Part shown: positions 8,045 through 12,987 of the stretch, piece after piece
Layout of the letters: the number at the start of each line of letters is the position of its first letter
How positions within the stretch are numbered: the first letter of the stretch is position 1
NCBI GenBank assembly: GCA_051877515.1
Contig: JBJEIY010000051.1
Location: 1 to 22,900, forward strand
DNA: 22,900 nt
Source: XBB1006 sp051877515
GTDB lineage: Bacteria; Bacillota; Clostridia; Lachnospirales; Lachnospiraceae
Reading direction: 5' to 3'
Notes under the pieces: model-generated
The model's database searches: none
The model's input: only the letters and a program-made list of their open reading frames with translations
Told to the model about the DNA's origin: nothing
Position numbers and translations under genes: made by a program

Positions 8045-8255
8045 AGACATTATAAACCCGTTGTGAAGGGAAAAGGGACAGGTCTTAGGACACGCTACGC
8101 TTTCTACTCGGTCCGCACCGCTTATTCTACGCCATTTCGCAAAACTCGCCTTCGGCTCAAACATTGCTCCATGGCGTATGCGAGTGCAGACCTCCCTTCG
8201 AAAGCTTCGCTATCGTCCCTGCGATCCTGTCCCTTTTCCCTTCATAGTTTTAATA
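8045..8255. repeat. Large imperfect palindrome: MITE-like element or structured RNA
   Basis: A 19-bp perfect inverted repeat (8064-8082 and 8226-8244; arm begins TGAAGGGAAAAGGGACAGG) encloses about 143 bp. Outside the perfect arms the similarity continues imperfectly for about 20 bp (AGACATTATAA versus AGATATTAAAA). Inside, further arms pair: GGTC (8110-8113) with GACC (8089-8092 plus 100, that is 8189-8192), GCAC (8115-8118) with GTGC (8184-8187), ACGCC (8129-8133) with GGCGT (8173-8177), and a GCC-TTC-GGC mini-hairpin at the centre. The whole segment can fold into one long rod. Short open frames inside have no credible ribosome sites and look like translated repeat. It fills the gap between the dnaX promoter and the tRNA-Ser promoter. 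Confidence 0.6.
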
Positions 8256-8318
8256 TCTGTCATGATAATATCCGCATCTGTTCCCTGCTCTTTCTCCTTA
8301 TCGCCTTCCAAAAAACAC

Positions 8319-8347
8319 TTGCCTGCCTGCCTTAAATCCTTTATACT
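8319..8347 (+). promoter_or_regulatory. tRNA-Ser promoter
   Basis: -35 TTGCCT (8319-8324), 17-nt spacer, -10 TATACT (8342-8347), about 11 nt before the first base of the tRNA. Confidence 0.7.
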
Positions 8348-8358
8348 GAATGTGTTGT

Positions 8359-8449
8359 GGAGACGTATCGAAGTGGTCATAACGAGGCTGACTCGAAATC
8401 AGTTTGTCGGATATTCTCCGGCACGGGGGTTCGAATCCCTTCGTCTCCG
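8359..8449 (+). tRNA. tRNA-Ser, anticodon CGA
   Basis: A 91-nt class II tRNA. The acceptor stem GGAGACG (8359-8365) pairs with CGTCTCC (8442-8448), with discriminator G at 8449. The anticodon loop CTCGAAA (8392-8398) gives anticodon CGA (8394-8396), reading UCG. A long variable arm typical of Ser follows, then the T-loop sequence GGGGGTTCGAATCCC. CCA is not encoded. It has its own promoter and terminator and is a single-gene unit, convergent with flagellin. Confidence 0.95.
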
Positions 8450-8454
8450 CTAAG

Positions 8455-8493
8455 AAAGCCGTGATTTCCCGATGGGAGGTCACGGCTTTTTCT
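8455..8493 (+). terminator. Terminator of tRNA-Ser
   Basis: AAAGCCGTGA (8455-8464) pairs with TCACGGCTTT (8480-8489), with CCC/GGG pairing inside, followed by a T-rich tail (TTTTTCTCTTT). It begins 6 nt after the tRNA. Confidence 0.9.
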
Positions 8494-8508
8494 CTTTCCA
8501 TAGAAAAC

Positions 8509-8542
8509 CAAAAAGACATCCCAAAACCGGTTTGGAATGTCT
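8509..8542 (-). terminator. Probable flagellin transcript terminator
   Basis: On the minus strand AGACATTCCAAACC pairs (one mismatch region) with a TTTGGGATGTCT arm, followed by TTTTT. Span of the stem 8514-8542. It faces the tRNA-Ser terminator across a short gap, closing two convergent units. Confidence 0.7.
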
Positions 8543-8568
8543 CTTTGGCATTATGGTAGTTTCTTACA

Positions 8569-8590
8569 GGGGGATCGGTTAAGATCCCCC
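8569..8590 (-). other. 8-bp GC-rich hairpin in the flagellin 3' untranslated region
   Basis: GGGGGATC (8569-8576) and GATCCCCC (8583-8590) form a perfect 8-bp stem with a 6-nt loop. No T-run follows on either strand, so it is more likely an mRNA-stabilising hairpin upstream of the real terminator than a terminator itself. Confidence 0.5.
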
Positions 8591-8649
8591 GGGATAATTT
8601 CATACCTTATCTTTTGTGTGTAACTTACAACAAACTCCAACTAAATGAA

Positions 8650-9879
8650 TTAGCCAAGTAAGGATAATACACCCTGGTTAGACTGGTTAGCCTGTGCAAG
8701 CATTGCCTGACCTGCCTGAGCAAGAATGTTGTTCTTGCTGTAGTCAACCATCTCTTCAGCCATATCTGTATCACGGATACGAGATTCAGCAGAAGTGGTG
8801 TTCTCAACTACGTTGTCTAAGTTAGCGATGGTATGCTCAAGACGGTTCTGAATTGCACCGAGATCAGATCTCTGAGAAGAAACCTTCTGGATTGCCTCTG
8901 AAATACGATCGATTGCTGCAGTTGCATCATCCTCGGTGTCTACTTTCAGGTTCTTTACACCAATTCCTGCTGCACTCATGGAATCAATCGCAACAGAAAT
9001 CTTATTATTGCTTGATGAATCTGCGCCAACATGAAGGTTAAAATTCAGGGCTCCATTTACATCAAATTGCTCAAGAAAGCCTGTTTTCGCATTTGCCGCT
9101 GTAATGGCAACATTTAAGTCGTTATCATTTCCAGTTTTTCCTGCATCACTGGTATAATAATTTGTTGCAGCCGTTGTTCCATCCGCATTTTTACCAGCCA
9201 AAATATTTTCCGCTGAAACTTCCTTACCATTCTCATCATAGAGTTTGGTAACGTAATCGTACTCTTTTCCTTTTACTGCAAGATCAGCATCATCCTGTCC
9301 GTCTGTGTCTTTTGTCGTATAAATCTTCTGACCTTTTGACAATGCCTCTTTTAAGGTAGTGGCTGTTAATGCTGTATCACTACCTTCTGCGTAAATTGCA
9401 GTACTGCTAAGTGCATACCCTGATTTCATGAAGGTTGCTTTTGCTGCAGTAGTGCTGTCACCCTTCAGAAGATAAGTTTCATTAAACTTTGTGGTCTCAG
9501 AAACACGATCAATTTCAGTTACTAACTGATCAATCTCTGCCTGGATTGCATCACGGTCAGACTGTGCATTGGTTCCGTTTGCGGACTGAACTGCTAACTC
9601 ATTCATACGCTGTAACATGCTGTGAACTTCGGTCAAAGCACCTTCTGCAGTCTGTACTGCGGATACACCATCTTCTGCGTTGGTGGAAGCCTGATCAAGA
9701 GCTCTCATCTGCTTTCTCATCTTCTCGGAAATAGTTAAACCTGCTGCATCATCTGCTGCGCGGTTGATTCTGTAACCGGAAGACAGTTTCTCAGTGGACT
9801 TTGCCTGTGCACTTGTTGTTACTCCCAACATTCTGTTGGCATTCATTGCTGTTAAATTGTGTTGTACTACCATTGACAT
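8650..9879 (-). CDS. Flagellin (flagellar filament subunit)
   Basis: A 409-residue flagellin, polymerised into the filament after export by the flagellar type III system. The conserved N-terminal D0/D1 (about 1-140) begins MSMVVQHNLTAMNANRMLGV and contains LQRMNELAVQSANGTN, the region equivalent to the TLR5-recognised LQRVRELAVQ of Salmonella. Residues about 140-300 are a variable, Thr/Asp/Lys-rich surface domain. The conserved C-terminal D1/D0 (about 305-409) ends NNILAQAGQAMLAQANQSNQGVLSLLG. Start ATG at 9879 with AAGGAGG nine bases upstream; a second ATG at 9873 is less well placed. csrA lies 160 bp upstream in the same direction. I find no convincing independent sigma-28 promoter in that gap, so flagellin probably depends on the promoter before csrA. 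Confidence 0.97.
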   Translation of the reverse strand: MSMVVQHNLTAMNANRMLGVTTSAQAKSTEKLSSGYRINRAADDAAGLTISEKMRKQMRALDQASTNAEDGVSAVQTAEGALTEVHSMLQRMNELAVQSANGTNAQSDRDAIQAEIDQLVTEIDRVSETTKFNETYLLKGDSTTAAKATFMKSGYALSSTAIYAEGSDTALTATTLKEALSKGQKIYTTKDTDGQDDADLAVKGKEYDYVTKLYDENGKEVSAENILAGKNADGTTAATNYYTSDAGKTGNDNDLNVAITAANAKTGFLEQFDVNGALNFNLHVGADSSSNNKISVAIDSMSAAGIGVKNLKVDTEDDATAAIDRISEAIQKVSSQRSDLGAIQNRLEHTIANLDNVVENTTSAESRIRDTDMAEEMVDYSKNNILAQAGQAMLAQANQSNQGVLSLLG

Positions 9880-9886
9880 AATTTTT

Positions 9887-9899
9887 ACCTCCTTGTATT
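9887..9899 (-). promoter_or_regulatory. Candidate CsrA-binding site over the flagellin ribosome site
   Basis: The leader RNA reads AAUACAAGGAGGU, which matches the CsrA consensus (A)CARGGA with the GGA inside the Shine-Dalgarno. In B. subtilis CsrA represses hag translation by binding such a site. The sequence also satisfies plain ribosome-site requirements, so binding is inference. Confidence 0.5.
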
Positions 9900-9938
9900 A
9901 CTGTGCAAATCCGTTTGCATCAGTTTTGGTTTTGTTAT

Positions 9939-9962
9939 TATGGCACGATGTTTATCTGTGCC
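9939..9962. repeat. Imperfect palindrome in the flagellin leader
   Basis: TGGCACgATGTTTATcTGTGCCA-type dyad (about 9940-9962): six perfect outer base pairs (TGGCAC / GTGCCA) with partial pairing inside. It may fold as a leader hairpin between the two candidate CsrA sites, or act as an operator. Confidence 0.4.
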
Positions 9963-9986
9963 AGTTTTATAGTAACCGGATACTCC

Positions 9987-10008
9987 GGGCTCCTTGAAGT
10001 TGGGCCCG
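9987..10008 (-). promoter_or_regulatory. Second candidate CsrA site, in a hairpin loop of the flagellin leader
   Basis: On the minus strand GGGC and GCCC flank a 13-nt loop containing UUCAAGGA. GGA presented in a loop is the favoured CsrA geometry, and paired sites (one upstream, one at the ribosome site) match the two-site arrangement known for B. subtilis hag. The spacing here is about 95 nt. Confidence 0.4.
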
Positions 10009-10039
10009 ACTTTCAAAAAACCCGTTGATTCGGTTATTA

Positions 10040-10324
10040 TTAGGATTGTTTTCTTACCGGTTCCTCCTGCTTAGAAACAACACGCGGTTTCTTTTTCTTA
10101 AGGTATTTAGGGTCGGTATCCGGCTCCGCATAATACTTAGGAAGATTTTCCTTTTCTCTTGGGTCGGTGATCATTTTCTCCAAAACCGTACTTCTGACAA
10201 TATCTATTTCTCTTGGCGCATCGATCATGATACGCAAGTGATTATTGGTTCCGCCCAGAAAAACGATTTTTATATTTTCGCCTATCATCAGATATTCTTC
10301 TGTGCTCAACGTCATTCTTAACAT
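10040..10324 (-). CDS. csrA: Divergent CsrA-family translational regulator with C-terminal extension
   Basis: A 94-residue protein whose first 50 residues align with CsrA: MLxMT-x-E...MIGENIKIVFLGGTNNHLRIMIDAPREIDIVRSTVLEKM, including the conserved APRE turn and Arg44 (IVR44), the key RNA-binding residue at the second end of the CsrA dimer. The beta-1 strand is unusual: E. coli MLILTRR becomes MLRMTLS, so Leu4 is Met and Arg6/Arg7 are Leu/Ser. Residues 55-94 are an extra charged tail with KYLKKKKPR. CsrA binds GGA motifs in mRNA leaders and in Firmicutes represses flagellin translation, being antagonised by FliW (not seen in this window). The start at 10324 has ACAAGGAGG upstream, itself a possible autoregulatory CsrA site. 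It sits directly between the sigma-28 promoter and flagellin. Confidence 0.85.
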   Translation of the reverse strand: MLRMTLSTEEYLMIGENIKIVFLGGTNNHLRIMIDAPREIDIVRSTVLEKMITDPREKENLPKYYAEPDTDPKYLKKKKPRVVSKQEEPVRKQS

Positions 10325-10332
10325 TAAGAAAA

Positions 10333-10341
10333 CCTCCTTGT
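10333..10341 (-). promoter_or_regulatory. csrA ribosome site and possible autoregulatory CsrA target
   Basis: The 9-mer ACAAGGAGG here is identical to the one at the flagellin ribosome site (9888-9896). It is a good Shine-Dalgarno for csrA and matches the CsrA ACARGGA core, so self-repression is plausible but unproven. Confidence 0.4.
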
Positions 10342-10374
10342 TTTCATTTCCATACCGAATAATCCTCTTTTTTC

Positions 10375-10403
10375 ATGCAACTTTCTTTACTAAAATGTTG
10401 CAT
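10375..10403 (-). repeat. Inverted recombination site L of the putative invertible segment
   Basis: Read on the minus strand it begins CAACATTTTAGTAAA (10386-10400) and continues to GTTGCAT at 10375. It matches site R (11123-11148) at 24 of 26 positions in opposite orientation. The site is itself a dyad: ATGCAAC (10375-10381) and GTTGCAT (10397-10403) surround the asymmetric core TAGTAAA, the design expected of a tyrosine recombinase crossover site. It lies between the sigma-28 promoter and csrA, inside the csrA leader. Confidence 0.75.
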
Positions 10404-10422
10404 TTCGATCTGTTCACTATTG

Positions 10423-10449
10423 TTATCGGTCTTTATATAAAATACTTTA
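10423..10449 (-). promoter_or_regulatory. Sigma-28 (SigD/FliA) promoter inside the invertible segment
   Basis: Minus strand TAAA (10446-10449), exactly 15 nt, then ACCGATAA (10423-10430); consensus is TAAA-N15-GCCGATAA, so one mismatch. It fires through site L into csrA (start codon about 100 nt downstream) and then flagellin. Sigma-28 is the late flagellar sigma factor, so the promoter type fits the genes it faces. Confidence 0.8.
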
Positions 10450-10453
10450 GACC

Positions 10454-10497
10454 AAAAATAAAAAAAGTTCAATTATTTATTTCTATATCCCAATTGA
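10454..10497 (-). terminator. Weak terminator-like structure after the recombinase gene
   Basis: TCAATT/AATTGA arms (10492-10497 and 10469-10474) with a long loop, followed on the minus strand by a T-rich stretch of about 14 nt. AT-rich and weak, but it would reduce read-through from the recombinase into csrA. Confidence 0.35.
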
Positions 10498-10507
10498 CTG
10501 GACGAAT

Positions 10508-11086
10508 CTATAAGTTGATATGTTCAAATACCGCATCTTTATCATCCTGATCAATACCCAGATAGTGTTTTGTAATCTGAAATGTGGAATGATTGTAAAT
10601 ATTCATTAACAGTACCGGCTGCGTTCCCTGTTTCCATGCATGATATCCAAAGGTCTTACGCAAAGAGTGGCAGCTGATATTCTGGTCCAGGCCGGCAAAG
10701 AATGCAGCCTCTTTAATAATGCGAAAGGCCTGACTGCGGCTTAGGGGCCGGTTGTTGTTCGTGTTTCCGGTAAACAGATAGTCTGGTGCGGCGTGAATCG
10801 AAATGTCTGTGTATTGCACCAGGGTTTGACGAACTTCTTTGTTCATATAAATCCGGTTGATCTTACCGGTTTTTTGTTCTTGAACAACAATATGGCTCTT
10901 CCATTCTCTCTGGCTGAAATTATACACATCTCCATAAGTTAAATGCAGAATATCCGAAATGCGCAGGGCAGAGTTGAGCCCAATGATGATCAGGCAATAA
11001 TTTCGATCATTGATTTTTTGTGTCTTGTAGTAATTTTTGAATTCTTGTAACTGGTTCCAGTTTTTTATCGGTTGTGTTGTGCTCAT
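10508..11086 (-). CDS. Small tyrosine recombinase, probable DNA invertase of the flanking sites
   Basis: A 192-residue protein from the ATG at 11086, chosen because AAAGGAG lies upstream; the frame stays open to 11128, but that start would sit inside the repeat site. Catalytic residues of the tyrosine recombinase family are visible: Arg42 (NSALRISD), probable Lys72, His140-x-x-Arg143 (CHSLRKTFGYHAW), His166 and the nucleophile Tyr175 (KHYLGI). The N-terminal core-binding domain is nearly absent. Size and layout are like FimB/FimE-type phase-variation recombinases (about 200 residues), far shorter than phage integrases (350-400). The gene fills most of a 722-bp segment bounded by inverted sites, which strongly suggests it inverts its own segment and the sigma-28 promoter within it. 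The family is certain; the substrate is inferred. Confidence 0.9.
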   Translation of the reverse strand: MSTTQPIKNWNQLQEFKNYYKTQKINDRNYCLIIIGLNSALRISDILHLTYGDVYNFSQREWKSHIVVQEQKTGKINRIYMNKEVRQTLVQYTDISIHAAPDYLFTGNTNNNRPLSRSQAFRIIKEAAFFAGLDQNISCHSLRKTFGYHAWKQGTQPVLLMNIYNHSTFQITKHYLGIDQDDKDAVFEHINL

Positions 11087-11112
11087 AGAATCTCCTTTCT
11101 GGTGATCACGAA
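11087..11112 (-). other. Leader of the recombinase with a small dyad
   Basis: Between site R and the recombinase start codon there are only 36 nt, containing GATCA-TTCG-TGATC (hairpin) and the ribosome site AAAGGAG. No promoter fits inside this interval, so transcription of the recombinase must begin in or beyond site R. Confidence 0.4.
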
Positions 11113-11122
11113 TGATCCCGTA

Positions 11123-11148
11123 CAACATTTTAGTAAAAAATGTTGCAT
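11123..11148 (+). repeat. Inverted recombination site R of the putative invertible segment
   Basis: On the plus strand it begins CAACATTTTAGTAAA (11123-11137) and ends TGTTGCAT at 11148. It differs from site L at two positions. Its arms CAACATTT / AAATGTTG are a perfect dyad around the asymmetric core TAGTAAA (11131-11137), so orientation relative to site L is unambiguous: the two are inverted and recombination would flip 10401-11122. Confidence 0.75.
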
Positions 11149-11188
11149 TTTCTTTTTTATCTAGTATTCCCTCTTTTCCAATAAATAC

Positions 11189-11223
11189 AATGCCCTGACG
11201 GAAATAATCTCCGACAGGGCATT
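11189..11223 (-). terminator. Hairpin downstream of the hip operon, probable terminator/insulator
   Basis: AATGCCCTG (11189-11197) pairs perfectly with CAGGGCATT (11215-11223), and after one A:A mismatch CGG pairs with CCG. On the minus strand a moderately T-rich stretch (TGTATTTATT) follows. It lies between the hipT-like stop codon and site R, so it could separate the toxin-antitoxin unit from the switch in both orientations. Confidence 0.6.
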
Positions 11224-11306
11224 GATGTGAATAACATCCTTATTCTGTTGTCTACTGAAAAATCATTTGGATAGCTTTTCGAAAATAAATCCGGACTCAA
11301 TACTCC

Positions 11307-12260
11307 CTATTCCGTCAACATCGCTATCCGTTTTTCCATCATCTCCACAAATCTGTCTTTCATCTCATCCGGAAGAAGGGATTCCCGGCACATTTGTACA
11401 AACTCTCCTTTTAAAGAAACCAGCTTTGCAATCATCTTTTCGGCAGAAGTTTGTGAGATCTCACACTCTTTGGCAAAAACCAAAAAATCTTTTCTTCGGA
11501 TATTTCTTTTCTTACCATTCATTGCCAATGCAAACTGTTCCTTATCCTCCGGCAAAATAATATTGACCGGCAAAAGATCATAGGCAGGAGAAAGCACATA
11601 GTTACCGCTTTCTTCTTCCGTTTCAATCAAGGAAAAATTCTTTAAATGCATATCAGAATTGCCCACGATAAAAGAAAAAACCATTCTCATAAACAATTCC
11701 GTCTGATCCATGCCCTTTCGACTAGAATATTTATCAATCAATTTTGAGCATCGCTCATAAGACCCTTTATATTTGTCCTGGGTAAGACGTAAATCCAGCT
11801 GACAGAAATCCTCCATTGCCAACATTTTTACAGAATCTTTCTTAAAAATTCGATCCACCCGTTTTGTGATATAGGCGTACCCTTTCTTCTCCTGTAAAAG
11901 CGCATGGGGTACGGTTGCAATACCTGCCACATCTGCCATACACATCACAAGTTGCTCCGCTTCCGGAAGAGCCTCAAATTCCTCAACCTGTGGTTTTAAA
12001 ATATATCCGGTAGGATAATTTACCAGGGTCAGTCTGGGTTTCTTTTTTTCTGAAAAAAGATGCAAAGACAATTTTTTCTGAACTCCAGGAACCGTGTATC
12101 CCCCTTGAACTGTCTCTTTTACCAGCTGCTCTATTGCATGATCATCAATCTCTATTTCCGGCAAAACAGTCGTACCAAAAAAACTACGGATACATTTTTT
12201 ATGCCATCCATTCTGTGCATTTCCCGAGATGATTGGTTTTCCACAACATAAGCAGTTCAT
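11307..12260 (-). CDS. HipT/HipA-C type serine/threonine kinase toxin
   Basis: A 317-residue HipA-family kinase lacking the N-terminal subdomain found in full HipA (about 440 residues). Known HipA/HipT kinases inactivate an aminoacyl-tRNA synthetase (GltX or TrpS). An N-terminal zinc-finger-like motif is present (C3, C6, H20, C23). Then come the Gly-rich loop YTVPGVQKK (55-63), ATP-binding Lys89 (GYILKP), catalytic loop GNSDMHLKN (200-208; D203) and metal-binding D228 (SPAYDLLP). In E. coli HipT two Ser in the Gly-rich loop are autophosphorylated; here the corresponding positions read T56-V-P58, so only Thr could be modified. ATG overlaps the hipS-like stop by 4 nt (ATGA). The frame is intact and all kinase residues are present, so the toxin should be active. 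Confidence 0.88.
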   Translation of the reverse strand: MNCLCCGKPIISGNAQNGWHKKCIRSFFGTTVLPEIEIDDHAIEQLVKETVQGGYTVPGVQKKLSLHLFSEKKKPRLTLVNYPTGYILKPQVEEFEALPEAEQLVMCMADVAGIATVPHALLQEKKGYAYITKRVDRIFKKDSVKMLAMEDFCQLDLRLTQDKYKGSYERCSKLIDKYSSRKGMDQTELFMRMVFSFIVGNSDMHLKNFSLIETEEESGNYVLSPAYDLLPVNIILPEDKEQFALAMNGKKRNIRRKDFLVFAKECEISQTSAEKMIAKLVSLKGEFVQMCRESLLPDEMKDRFVEMMEKRIAMLTE

Positions 12261-12586
12261 ACTTTCTCCTCCCTTATACTAACCGTCCCAATTCCGTCTT
12301 TACAAGCAACCAATAGAATACCAAAACGATCCCCAACATCAATTTTCCAGTTTCTGCTCACCGCATGGAGCAACCATCCCTCCGGGATCAGCCCGTCAAA
12401 AAAAGAAAATAAGGTCTTTGATACATAGGCCTCCTCCTGCAATGGGAGTGTTAACGAGATTGCGCAGGCGCTTTCACTGTTTAAATACTCCCTATCGTAA
12501 ACAAAACGATAACCATCATCCGTTTCCGATACTTCGCCCGCAAATCTATTTCGAACATAAACATAACCCGTTCTAAATGCAGCCAT
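12257..12586 (-). CDS. HipS-like small protein (HipA N-terminal subdomain 1)
   Basis: About 109 residues from the ATG at 12586 (a TTG at 12592 is an equally placed alternative). The sequence resembles HipA subdomain 1: GYVYVRNRFAGEVSETDDGYRFVYDREYLNSE...AISLTLPLQEEAYVSKTLFSFFDGLIPEGWLLHAVSRNWKID-GDRFGILLVACKDGIGTVSI. The motif FFDGLIPEGW is the HipA signature FF-x-NLLPEG with changes. In the E. coli HipBST system this part is a separate protein, HipS, and acts as the antitoxin, neutralising the kinase. Here it lies between the HTH gene (about 6 nt) and the kinase (4-nt overlap), giving the same B-S-T order. Confidence 0.85.
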   Translation of the reverse strand: MAAFRTGYVYVRNRFAGEVSETDDGYRFVYDREYLNSESACAISLTLPLQEEAYVSKTLFSFFDGLIPEGWLLHAVSRNWKIDVGDRFGILLVACKDGIGTVSIREEKV

Positions 12587-12592
12587 AAACAA

Positions 12593-12793
12593 TTACTCTC
12601 CCTTTCTTCCCGGCACGGCTTCCATGCCAAACATAGCAAGTGCAACATTTACTTTATCCATTCTTACCGTAGGTTTTCCTTGTTCTAATTCTCGCACAAA
12701 CCGAAGTCCCAGACCGGAACGCATGGCAAATTCCTCCTGGGTAAGACCTGCCGCCTTTCTGTTTTCTTTTATAAACTCGGCAATTTTATTCAT
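12593..12793 (-). CDS. HipB-like XRE-family helix-turn-helix repressor
   Basis: A 66-residue single-domain Cro/C1-type regulator: IAEFIKENRKAAGLTQEEFAMRSGLGLRFVRELEQGKPTVRMDKVNVALAMFGME. Helices 2-3 (LTQEEFAMRSGLGLRFVRELEQG) are the DNA-reading motif. It is the first gene of the three-gene hip unit and would bind the three TACCC-N4-GGGTA operators just upstream, giving autoregulation as in HipB systems (E. coli operators TATCC-N8-GGATA). Start ATG at 12793 with AAAGGGG upstream. In HipBST systems HipB boosts rather than supplies neutralisation of the toxin. Confidence 0.9.
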   Translation of the reverse strand: MNKIAEFIKENRKAAGLTQEEFAMRSGLGLRFVRELEQGKPTVRMDKVNVALAMFGMEAVPGRKGE

Positions 12794-12827
12794 TTAACAT
12801 TGCCCCTTTCCAGATTCTTATACCTTT

Positions 12828-12856
12828 ACGCTATACCCTTTCGGGTACTTTGTCAA
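12828..12856 (-). promoter_or_regulatory. hip operon promoter
   Basis: Minus strand consensus -35 TTGACA (12851-12856) and, 17 nt away, -10 TAGCGT (12828-12833; weak), about 40 nt from the HTH start codon. Operator 1 occupies the spacer exactly, so bound repressor would block RNA polymerase. Confidence 0.6.
12834..12847. promoter_or_regulatory. hip operator O1
   Basis: Palindrome TACCCTTTCGGGTA, perfect 5-bp arms and 4-bp centre, lying between -35 and -10. Confidence 0.75.
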
Positions 12857-12874
12857 GAAACAAAGACAATATTA

Positions 12875-12888
12875 TCACCGAAAGGGTA
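12875..12888. promoter_or_regulatory. hip operator O2 (one degenerate half-site)
   Basis: TCACCGAAAGGGTA: one perfect half-site (GGGTA) and one with two mismatches to TACCC; identical centre to O1 on the other strand. Starts exactly 41 bp from O1. Confidence 0.65.
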
Positions 12889-12915
12889 TAATCTATTTAA
12901 TATTTTTTGATTTTA

Positions 12916-12929
12916 TACCCTTACGGGTA
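12916..12929. promoter_or_regulatory. hip operator O3
   Basis: TACCCTTACGGGTA, perfect arms (extendable to ATACCC/GGGTAT). Starts exactly 41 bp from O2. Confidence 0.7.
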
Positions 12930-12940
12930 TTGCTTAGGTG

Positions 12941-12970
12941 CAAAAAACTGCTCCCTACACAAGGGAGCAG
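12941..12970 (-). terminator. Terminator of the Na+/phosphate cotransporter gene
   Basis: CTGCTCCC (12948-12955) and GGGAGCAG (12963-12970) form an 8-bp stem with a 7-nt loop; on the minus strand TTTTTT follows directly. It begins 17 nt after the stop codon. Confidence 0.9.
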
Positions 12971-12987
12971 CCTGTATTTCTATCTTT

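Noticed and set aside
7967..8335. Open frames of 65-114 codons on both strands
   Set aside because: They lie in the large palindromic repeat and lack ribosome sites; treated as repeat translation.
8359..8449. tRNA-Ser as attachment site of an integrative element
   Set aside because: No second copy of the tRNA 3' end was noticed in the window, and the recombinase is of the short invertase-like kind rather than a phage integrase.
10014..10036. Terminator between csrA and flagellin (CCG-loop-CGG followed by TTTTTT on the minus strand)
   Set aside because: Stem of only 3-4 bp. It could attenuate read-through slightly, but I do not call it a terminator.
9900..10039. Independent sigma-28 or sigma-A promoter for flagellin
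   Set aside because: Several TAAA and TATAAA strings exist but none has a matching partner element at the correct spacing.
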